Shown here one piece after another: positions 1 through 8,116 of a stretch of DNA of 24,132 bases; positions within the stretch are counted from its first letter, which is position 1; the number at the start of each line of letters is the position of its first letter. The notes beneath the pieces are model-generated. The model saw nothing but the letters and a program-made list of their open reading frames with translations. It made no database searches and was not told the origin of the DNA. The DNA comes from Azolla pinnata (Eukaryota > Streptophyta > Polypodiopsida > Salviniales > Salviniaceae). The translations under genes were made by a program, and so were the position numbers. The DNA is taken from assembly GCA_037176905.1 (NCBI GenBank), contig JBBBWG010032463.1, positions 17,931 through 42,062 on the forward strand, written 5' to 3'.

Positions 1-1
1 T

Positions 2-91
2 GATGACCCTCACCAGGACGAAGTAGCAGAAGAAGACGACGGTGACGACGATGGCGATGATGATGCAGATGATGATGATGATGCTGATGCA

Positions 92-122
<31 letters not shown>

Positions 123-226
123 CTGATGCAGATGATGATGCTGATGCAGATGATGATGCTGATGCTGATGCAGATGATGATGCTGATGCTGATGCAGATG
201 ATGATGAGGAGGACCCTGAATCCTGA
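2..226 (+). CDS. Possible C-terminal acidic tail of a protein entering from the left edge (doubtful)
   Basis: The frame starting at base 2 is open to a TGA at 224-226 and has no ATG, so it could only be the end of a gene that begins outside the window. It encodes almost only Asp and Ala with a few Glu, closing with the residues DDDEEDPES. Such acidic tails occur on histone chaperones and nucleolar proteins. However, the stretch is a GAT/GCA microsatellite and is open in several frames on both strands, so openness is weak evidence. It also conflicts with a better-looking minus-strand first exon at 344-538. I do not recognise a family. Confidence 0.18.
50..207. repeat. GAT/ATG trinucleotide microsatellite with GCA/GCT variants
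   Basis: Nearly pure trinucleotide repeat (GAT runs broken by GCT and GCA). The minus strand is free of stops in all three frames here, giving Ser/Ala-rich, Ile-rich and His-rich readings. These are low-complexity artefacts unless the repeat lies in an exon. Confidence 0.9.
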
Positions 227-343
227 GGGTTTTGTGGCCATGGCCATGGCCGTGATGAAGATGCTATACCTGCTCCGCTCACGAACCCAGATTCCACGAT
301 GTCGCAGGATTTACGATATACATACGGTGGGTCCGGTACCTAC

Positions 344-538
344 CTGTCTCTTCGACGAATCCGGAGGCGGCCGCTGCTTCCACGCCCTGCATACTGGAGA
401 AACGGGCGATGGCGAGAGGAAACGGAGCTTGAGAATCGAGCCAGGAACCGGGGCTTGCACGGGAGCAGGAGGAGGAGGGCGGTGCAGGATTCCAGGTAGG
501 ATGCTTGCGGCGGCGGCAGCGGCAGCAGCAGCTTCCAT
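344..538 (-). CDS. Candidate first exon of a minus-strand gene with a transit-peptide-like N-terminus
   Basis: On the minus strand an ATG at 538 sits in a good context (GCC before, G after). It opens 65 codons and ends exactly in phase 0 at a strong donor, CAG followed by GTAGGT, at 344/343. The peptide starts MEAAAAAAAAASILPGIL, is rich in Ala, Pro, Ser and Arg, and has no acidic residue between residue 3 and the late fifties. That composition resembles a chloroplast or mitochondrial targeting peptide. A TATA-like box lies about 110 bp upstream. The remainder would lie to the left, partly or wholly outside the window, so the product is unknown. The GAT microsatellite at 50-207 would fall in intron 1 or exon 2. 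Inference from start context, composition and donor only. Confidence 0.4.
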
Positions 539-648
539 GGCTTTCCTCTCCTTCCTTCCTTTCCTTCCGTTCCTGCTCAGGGCAAGCGAACGAAGGATTC
601 AGTCAGAGAGAGAAGCGAAGCTCCCCCATCGCCCTGCACCTGTGTTTC

Positions 649-656
649 TATATATA
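649..656 (-). promoter_or_regulatory. TATA-like box for the candidate minus-strand gene at 538
   Basis: TATATATA, readable on both strands. On the minus strand it lies 111-118 bp upstream of the ATG at 538, leaving room for a purine-rich leader of roughly 80 bp. On the plus strand no convincing exon follows. Confidence 0.3.
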
Positions 657-814
657 CATCGACAGATCGAGAGATGATGAAGAAGAAGAAGAAGAAGAAC
701 TGGATCTCTGCGTCAGATTCCATGGCATCCTGCCATGGAAGCTCCTAGATTCCGGGCCGATTCCTTCTTTCCGCAGAGAATGATGGCCGCCCAAATCAGA
801 GGAGGAGGACCCGG

Positions 815-816
815 TA

Positions 817-849
<33 letters not shown>

Positions 850-905
850 ACCCTAAACCCTAAACCCTAACCCTAAACCCTAACCCTAAACCCTAAACCC
901 TAACC
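815..905. repeat. Interstitial telomere-like tract (CCCTAA and CCCTAAA mixed)
   Basis: About a dozen uninterrupted units, alternating the plant telomere unit CCCTAAA with the shorter CCCTAA. The C-rich strand is plus, so the implied chromosome-end direction is to the left. A single-copy gene candidate on the left makes this an internal or subtelomeric tract rather than a terminus. Confidence 0.93.
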
Positions 906-1690
906 GCCATTAGACCAGGCACCATTCAAGATTGGACCCGGTAAAACCCTAAACCACCATTCCCCGAAACCCTAACCGCTCCCGTAAAACCCTAAACCGG
1001 CATTTGCCGAAACCTTAACCGTTCCCATAAAACCCTAAACCAGCATATGCCGAAACCCTAACCGTTCCCGTAAAATCCTAAACCACCACTAGCCGAAACC
1101 CTAACCATTCCCGTAAAACCCTAAACCACCATTAGCCGAAACCCTAACCGTTCCCGGAAAATCCTAAACCACCATTAGCCGAAACCCTAATTGTTCCCGT
1201 AAAACCATAAACCACCATTAGCCGAAAGCCTAACCGTTCCCGTAACACCCTAAACCACAATTAGCCAAAACCCTATACCACCATTAGCCGAAACCCTAAC
1301 CGTTCCCGTAACACCCTAAACCACAATCAGCCAAAACCCTAAACCACCATTAGCCGAAACCCTAACCATTTCCATAACACCCTAAACCACCATTAGCCAA
1401 AACCCTAACCGTTTCCGTAACACCCTAAACTACAATTAGCCAAAACCCTAAACCACCATTAGCCGAAACCCTAACCGTTCCCGTAACACCCTAATCCACA
1501 ATTAGCCAAAACCCTAAACCACCATTAGCCGAAACCCTAGCTGTTTCCTATGAAACCCTAAACCACCATTAGCCGAAACCCTAGCTGTTTCCTATGAAAC
1601 CCTAAACCACCATTAGCCGAAACCCTGACCTTTCCCGTAAAACCCTAAACCGCCACTAGCCGAAACCCTAACCGTTCCCATAAAATTCTA
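906..1690. repeat. 43-bp tandem satellite built from telomere-like pieces
   Basis: The junction GTAAAACCCT recurs at 941, 984, (ATAAAACCCT) 1027, 1070 and 1113, a strict 43-bp period. Each unit contains two telomere-like words. The order is AAACCCTAAACC, then ACCATTAGCCG, then AAACCCTAACC, then GTTCCCGTA. From about 1230 a longer form appears in which a partial unit (CACAATTAGCCAAAACCCTA) alternates with the full one. About 15-18 units in all, with point variation. Confidence 0.9.
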
Positions 1691-2000
1691 AACCTATGTT
1701 CGATTAGGGCTGGACCCAGTACACCCTGAACCCTAACCAGTGTTTAGCTAAGGAACCATTAGGGCCGGACCCTGTAAACCCTAAGCCCTAAACCCTAAAC
1801 CAGTGCTTGAACCATAAGGGCTAGGGTTGGGCTAGACCCAGTAAACCCTAAACTAGCGGTTGAGGCTCGGAACCATTAGGGTTGGACCCTGTGAACCCGA
1901 AACCCTAAAACCCTACACCGACGTTTGAACCATGTGGATTAGGAAGCCAGTAGGGACAGGCCCAATAAGCCACAAACCAGTGTTTGAACCCATGAGAGTG
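1691..2000. repeat. Decayed telomere-like repeats with a different spacer
   Basis: The CCCTAAA words continue with a new spacer. AACCAGTGTTTAGC, AACCAGTGCTTGAACC and AACCAGTGTTTGAACC recur near 1735, 1797 and 1975, mixed with GGAACCATTAGGG and GGACCCTGTAAACCC. Period is irregular (about 60-90 bp) and identity falls toward 2000. Confidence 0.7.
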
Positions 2001-2327
2001 ATGCATGAGTGAGGAAGCACAAATAATACTGTGGGATCAAACCCTCTTTTCCGAGTTTGTTTTAGTCTAACTCTTAGACACAAATCTCAGGTGATTAGAG
2101 GTGATCGTCGAGCAGTTGACGGAATCGACAACCCACGGGCGAGAGCCACTTTGGAGTCTCTGAATGTGGTGTTGGCATTCAAAACCCTTGTGTGCTGCTT
2201 CCAAAAAGCCTGTGTATGTTCTTGACTAGTGGCAACAGAATTGCAGTTGCTTTCCGAGAACCACTTCACTGGTGTCATTGTTCGAGAGCCGAAAAATCTC
2301 TGACTGATCAATGCTTGTTCCCCAACG

Positions 2328-2430
2328 CGATCGCTCAAGTGGCGCCGCCGACTGCTCACCAACTTGATCATTCAAGTGGCGCCGACTGCTCACCATTGAT
2401 CATTCAAGGTCTTGGGTTCAAATCCTTCTC
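2328..2430 (+). mobile_element. tRNA-like (SINE-type) fragment with a duplicated head
   Basis: GGTTCAAATCC at 2415-2425 matches the RNA polymerase III B-box consensus. Upstream, CTCAAGTGGCGCCG (2334-2347) resembles the D-arm/A-box part of a tRNA and is repeated as TTCAAGTGGCGCCG at 2371-2384, a 37-bp direct duplication. No full cloverleaf, poly-A tail or target-site duplication was found, so this is either a truncated SINE head or a tRNA relic. Confidence 0.4.
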
Positions 2431-2435
2431 GAATA

Positions 2436-3659
2436 CTCCAAAAATACAAGCCAATAATATGTAGTCTCAACATCATATGCTTGCTTGTTCGAAACGCTTG
2501 TAAGAATCCGTGTAACAAGCCTCAAAACCTTGTAAACATACTCTGTTTTCGTTCAAAAATGAGAAGATTTACGCTGCATCGGTCTTCGAATCCACCTAAC
2601 AATTATCCAAATTCAGACTCTTGCATACTTTTTGGGAACGCGATCTTAACCCAAAACCCACATCCATTTCCTTCTGCCTAAAGAAGAGATGATCAAGAAA
2701 CTCTTCCTTCAATCAGATTCTGATTTACATTTTACTTACTTGTTCCAGCTTACATCCACTACGGTGGTGGGCAAAACCTTATGGCTTCATCTCTTCAATT
2801 TATCATGGCCCACAGATGAAAGCAACATAGGCAGTTTGCTAAGGCAGGGGTTCAGCCAAGCCTGCAGATTAAGTGAACTTCTGATGTTACATCCACTATG
2901 ATCAGTGCAAGAAGAAAAAGATAAAGGGAAAATACCAGTACACGCGACGAAAGTGAAATTTACTTGCCCTGGGCATAAGATTAGATTTGGTTGCACCTAC
3001 CCATGTAGAGCATTCAGAAAATGACATCCAAAGCAAGCCTATTTTATCAATGCATGGCAGGAAATGACATGTTTGGATTTGGTTGCACCTACCCTTGTAG
3101 AGCATGCAGAAATTACCATTGTATATATACTCAGGCTTCTAACACCTTCCTCAATCCGGAAATATAATCTGAACAACAAGAAGAAGCCTGTACACAATTC
3201 CTCAACTGCCTGCTGTAACACTTTCCTCCCACGACCAAGAGAAATCTTCTACTGTATAGTTCACATCAATCGTATGACTGAGAAAAGTGCAATCCTTTTT
3301 ACGTCAAATCTTCCTCAGAATCTCGCGTCTAAATAATTGATCCATGATTTCAGTGTGAAATACAAAAGAAACTGTCATAAACCTGGGGATCGACTCACGA
3401 CAAAGAACTTCTATAATCCCAGACAGCAAGGTCATCTCTGAGACCTTTTTATGCCACTATCGACGTGCAACTACACCATACATCAAGGGCATATCCACTG
3501 TCATTTATGTGCAGTTAACATACAAGCCCCTGTGTTAGCCAAGAGGAAGTTATAGAAGACTTATATGTCAGAAAGCAGAAAGATTTAATAGGTGTTTCTA
3601 ATCTTAAATGTAATTTCATGAAGATCAGCTAACAATTTCCTATGCATCCTGAGTGAGAT
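2436..3659. other. Intergenic stretch downstream of SEN54; no gene recognised
   Basis: Short open frames only, with no recognisable protein. It should contain the SEN54 3' UTR near 3659. One diverged direct duplication is visible: GATTTGGTTGCACCTACCC at 2984 recurs at 3076 (92 bp apart), with both copies continuing TGTAGAGCAT and CAGAAA. Confidence 0.6.
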
Positions 3660-5269
3660 TCAAGGTAATATTGGTAATTGTGTTTTTTCAAACTGAAAGA
3701 AACTCACTCTCCCGCAATCGACAGCTGCAACCATCACAGGGATATCTCCGTTTTGTGCTCTCAAAGCTTCTATTTCAACTAGTCCAGGAGGACTGTCACT
3801 GCACATTACATGCATCCATGAAAAATAAGAGATACAAAGTGTATGGGATATACATCTATTTGATAGCAAGTGGAAATATGATGACCATGAAGACATGCTG
3901 AATTGAGCACAACGAGTGACTGGGTAAGAGGGGAATTTATACTCAACAGAGAACAATCAAAGTTCCAAGCTCCTATTCCAACTCGTTAAAAGTGTGATTT
4001 CAGGCTAACAATACAGCGCAGTCAAAATGTATCAGTTGTAGATCTAGTTAATAATACTTCATGTTCTGTTACCATGCTTGCATTATAAAGCTTCAAATGC
4101 ATTATATTTTGTTAGCATCATAATTTGAGCTTTTTGACATCAATTCTTTATCAATTAGCTCATCTTATTAGCACGTCTTATTAGGGATTAAAGGAACAAA
4201 GCTAGAAGCTACAAATGCAGAATGATTCAGAAAAATGAAATCTTGACACATCAAATGGCAAATAAAAAAATACAGAAGAACAAAACATCACCTTGATATA
4301 AGCAAGCTGAAATCGGGTGTTCCAGGATCGCTCTTCTTGAACTTGCTATTTGGAGTGAAGACGTCAAATACTAAATCAAGATCTCTACCATCTGAAAACT
4401 TGACTGATCCATTTAGGCTTAACAAGTCAAAGCAGCTAGATAGTTCACCACTGGAATAGTCGAGCATGCTCCTATTACTGACAGATGCCTTACTTGATAT
4501 TGACCATGGAACCTTATGTCTTGAAACTACATAACCTAGTGTTTTCAGCTCTTGATACACTTTGAAAGCATCCCATGTGCATCCATATTCACTCTTCATC
4601 ATAAACGAGTACAATGTCATTATCGTCATCCCAGCATCTTGATGATATAGTTTCAGTGCTTCACGCTGCATCAGGTATCTGGAATTGTAACCAGATTGGC
4701 TCAGAATTCATTTGGAAAAAACATGTCACATTCAATATTTCCAGAGACACCAAAGATGGCTTATATAGCTAGAATATGTACTTGTACAGCAGCACAACAT
4801 GCGTACAGTCAAAATCTAATGTATTCAGAGAACGAGACTTATAAAAAGATAGAAAAGAACGAGACCCGATTTCTTCTATGTGAAGAAAAATCCGACCTTC
4901 GCGGACAATCCCAGTGGTTTGCAAAAGTTTTCCCTTTACTTTGGTGACTTCAGCCATACCTGCAAAGCTTCCTTCCGTGATCCACCTTGCTTCTGAAACA
5001 TCTCTCTTTCTGTAAAAGAAAGTTCAAGATATTGCTGAGCATAAGCTAAGATAGCATCACTCCTGTGAATTCTTCTTTCTCTTGCTCTTCAGCTTTTTCC
5101 TCCTCTTTCTCTTTTTGGAGGACAGAGGATGACTAAAACAAATAGATTTATACCTTCCAGTAAGCTTCACCACAAGGTGTTTCGAGAATAATATACATGA
5201 GCAGCCTTCGTCATCTGTGCTACGACCAGATATACCCTCAGAAGCATATTCATCATCAGTGTCTGCCAT
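3660..5269 (-). CDS. SEN54: tRNA-splicing endonuclease subunit SEN54 (complete, 4 coding exons, 261 aa)
   Basis: Structural subunit of the nuclear SEN complex, which cuts introns from pre-tRNAs; catalysis belongs to SEN2 and SEN34. Exons (minus): 5269-5154, 5009-4866, 4678-4292, 3798-3660, TGA last. All introns are GT-AG and each junction is in phase 2. Residues 42-60 (DVSEARWITEGSFAGMAEV), then KGKLLQTTGIVREG (64-77) and IEEIGYLM (83-90) form the SEN54 N-terminal domain. AFKVYQELKTLGYVVSRH (124-141) followed by VPWS is the helix-and-motif hallmark. The C-terminal part has FDVFTPNSKFKKSDPGTPDF and, in the last exon, a stretch with VDCGRVSFFQFEK, both as remembered in plant SEN54. No nuclease triad is expected in this subunit. 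An acceptor ends at 5271, two bases before the ATG, implying a leader intron. The weakest boundary is the exon 2 donor (GTCTCG), chosen by phase and alignment. Confidence 0.9.
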
Positions 5270-5270
5270 C

Positions 5271-6468
5271 CTGTAAAATTAGGTATTCTGTCCTGCAAGC
5301 AAGAGACCTGGATGTTAATCTGTTTAAATTTTCTCAATTATGTCAATTATAATACCAAAGCTACCAGTAAATAGTACAACTACTAGATCAATTAGAATAT
5401 GTAATTGGCTACAAAAGCGACATAAAAGGAAACCAACAAAAGCTAGAAAGGTAACAAATTACAGGAGACGCAATTAAAATAAGAATATCACAATGTAAAG
5501 ACTGTATCTAGAGGCCAGATAGCTCGTGAGACGCAAACAATCACTACATAGTTATTGACAAAGTTCATGCATGTTCTTAAAAAATTAATTAATTTTAAGA
5601 ATTTAGATCTTTTTCTAGCAACATTCTATATCATACACCCGAAGGCTATAATTTTACACCCCCAGGCCAACTCTTGAAGTGAGAAGAATTAAGTCCAAGC
5701 TCTCTCAGTCAAGAAAGAGTCACACCACTTGCGCTAATAATGTTGGTGACAAAAACCAGATACTTTATGAAACTCAATAGATAAAATAAGCCATCACGCA
5801 TTCACAATATGCTTGTGTGAGTGAAAACATGCCTGTATATGTATATATGCTATGCATATATGCATATATGTTTGTATGTATATCTGTATATGTATATATG
5901 TTACGCAAGTAGGTATGCATTATATGCATTGTACGCATATTTGTACCTATTTTGTATACTGAATGCAAGTTGTATTCCTGTTTGTATGAATAATTTGTAT
6001 GCTGTATTCGCTTCCCTTTTTGAGTGCGTGTTGTACGCATAGAACGAACAAACTGTGTTCAAGGGCATGTTTGTGTTTGAGAATGATTGAACAATTCGGT
6101 TTGATTTGAATCATTCATTGTACAAAGTATAAAGTAATACTATTTACACATAAACAAACGGTAAACACGTATAGAAAATTTTGGAACCAATTAACATGAA
6201 ATAATAATAGAATATAAGCAAATCAAGGTAAACCGAGCAAAGGAAAAGAATTTTACGTACGATGCTTGTATGCTTGTAGGTCTAGCATGTCCTATCTTTG
6301 TATGCATGCTTGTCTGTATGGGTGTCAGTATGGAGTGTTGTGTACATGTTGCGTGCGTGTTATATGCATGCATGCATGCTGTACGCGTGCTATAGGCTGC
6401 GTGTGCGGGACCGAAACGTAAATCCATGGACTCAAGGAAATCCGAGGCAGAAAGGCAGCGGAACTTAC
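5271..6468 (-). other. Probable 5'-leader intron of SEN54
   Basis: Acceptor TTTTACAG ends at 5271, and the coding ATG starts two bases later. The only strong upstream donor seen is CAAG/GTAAGT at 6469/6468. The resulting 1198-bp intron holds an A/T-rich TATATG/GCATATA repeat (about 5833-5925) and a 16-bp AT palindrome near 5582. No other gene was recognised in it. Confidence 0.5.
5833..5925. repeat. TATATG/TATGCA-type AT-rich simple repeat
   Basis: Irregular mixture of GTATATG, GCATATAT and TTTGTATG. It lies in the proposed SEN54 leader intron. Confidence 0.75.
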
Positions 6469-6551
6469 CTTGCTGAGTTGCCGAGGAGAAGGCAAGTACA
6501 GAAGCAAAAGGGAAGAGCAGGAACAGAAAGACGAGGTGCAGGAGAGAACCG

Positions 6552-6584
<33 letters not shown>

Positions 6585-6630
6585 AGCACAAGCAGAGCTG
6601 GAGCTGGAGCAGAAGCAAGAAGCACAAAGA
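6469..6630 (-). other. Probable 5'-untranslated leader exon of SEN54, containing a CTG repeat
   Basis: On the minus strand this pyrimidine-rich segment has no ATG and ends in CAAG before a consensus donor GTAAGT (6468). It carries a CTG run (CAG on plus, 6552-6580). It is the only non-microsatellite island within 6.29-7.12 kb, as expected of a retained exon. Spliced to 5270 it would place the ATG two bases into exon 2. The frame preceding the ATG stays open through the leader without a stop. The transcription start is not determinable; about 6630 is where the simple repeat begins. Confidence 0.45.
6552..6580. repeat. CAG/CTG triplet repeat (about 9-10 units)
   Basis: Pure AGC/CAG run inside the proposed SEN54 leader exon. 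It gives poly-Gln, poly-Ala or poly-Leu readings in shadow frames, which I do not regard as proteins. Confidence 0.95.
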
Positions 6631-7230
6631 ATGCAACGTGTACATACACACACACGACATACATATGTGCACACATGCATACATACATGCACACACACAC
6701 ATATCTGTATGCATACATGCATACACACATGCATACATACATGCATACATACATACATACATGTACTGTATGGTGTATGTATGCATGCATGTATGTATGT
6801 ATGTGTGCATGTGTGTAGGTATGTATGTATGTATGTATGTGTGCGTGTGTGTGCATGCATGTATGTATGTATGTATGTGTTGCATCCATACATGCACACA
6901 CACATATCTGTTTACATGCACACACACATATCTGTATGCATGCACACATACATACATACATGTGTTGTATAGTGTATGTATGCAAGCAATACACATACAT
7001 ACGCACACACAGCATACACACCCATGCACGCATACATACTTGTATGCTTATCCATAGGTATGTGTGTGTATGCGTATGTTTGCCTAATGTACATGTATGC
7101 ATACGCGTGTGTGCATGTAATCTATGTGCATCCGATGGAAAGCGATGCATGTATTCATGCTTCTACAGATGATGTGCGCGTGAAAACACTCGCGTGCATG
7201 CTAAGATACGCGTTTTACATCGGTAGATGA

Positions 7231-8116
7231 TCTGCCCTCTGCAAAAGTATAAAGATCGAGATCGATTCCGCTTGGATGAGAACAAGTGGCCAAAGCGGTC
7301 GGGCATCAATCGCATTGTGTTTATGCGATCGAATCCGACAGAGAGAAGCTTGTCAGGAAAATCGAGAGGTATCTAAGATTGTTGTCGACCAAAACGTTCC
7401 CCGAAACATGCACACCAACAGATAAAATCGCCAATACTATTTAATGGAGAAGTGGCTCATTCCAACCATCCACCAAGTGATTTGCTCCAATCACTTGGTA
7501 CAATGTACAAGAATATGGGAATGTGATACATTCTGTATGTGTCCATGATGCATCTGACAAGGTTAGAATGAGGTGCCAAATCCACCCGACCTAGAGGAGC
7601 TAAATCAATGTACGCAAAATTAATTGTCATGCGGTGTTTTTTAACTGTCATCAGCTTAGGCTTTATAACAGTGCATGCAATTAAGGCTTCACAATCTACT
7701 CAATCCATAGCAGTAGCCAAAATGGGGCTCCATAACTCGCTCCGCTTTCACAGTTAACGACAGAGTCTATAAAATTAAGCATGAATAACACCAACGATTA
7801 TGGAAAGATTCATCATCCTTAACACAATCCATAACGAATGAGCAAGGCTCACAATACGGTTTATAAGATGATTGATCGGCTACTCTCCATGTGGCTTTTC
7901 TTGTATATCAGCTCTCATTAAGCACAGTTATTTGCATGATGATTATCCCAGTATTATCATGATGGGTGTACACGAGAGGATGTTATGCGGATACAAAACA
8001 TAGAAGTACGAGCATTGGAAGTGATGATAGATTTAGAAATATTATGGAACAAACGCACTGACTACATGTATTTTAAAGAAGGCATTACATGCACCGAAAA
8101 CGTTTCGGATACTACA
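7231..8116. other. Intergenic stretch between SDIR1 3' end and SEN54 upstream repeats
   Basis: No coding region recognised. It should include the SDIR1 3' UTR below 8117. A perfect hairpin lies at 7473-7498: CCAAGTGATT, six-base loop, AATCACTTGG. Confidence 0.6.

Larger units (their letters stand above)
6290..7125. repeat. Large ATGCATAC / ACACAC / GTATGTAT microsatellite block
   Basis: Mixed CATGCATG, CATACATA, CACACA and their complements, interrupted by unique sequence at about 6405-6635. The block switches between a C/A-rich strand (6640-6760) and a G/T-rich strand (6775-6880). It then returns to C/A-rich (6885-6960), so inverted arms face each other around 6765. The long Cys/Met/His/Thr open frames across it are repeat artefacts. 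Confidence 0.9.

Noticed and set aside
10-297. Minus-strand Ser/Ala-rich open frame of 95 codons
   Set aside because: Produced by the GAT/GCA microsatellite. No acceptor was found that joins it in phase to the candidate exon at 344-538.
815-2000. A true chromosome end or a CRISPR-like array
   Set aside because: Genes lie on the right and a gene candidate on the left, so it is not terminal. Spacers are near-identical rather than unique, so it is not CRISPR, and the DNA is nuclear plant.
6191-7150. Minus-strand 319-codon open frame with a Leu-rich, signal-peptide-like centre
   Set aside because: Outer parts are CACACA/TGCATG repeat translations and the Leu run is the CTG repeat. The unique part fits a SEN54 leader exon better.
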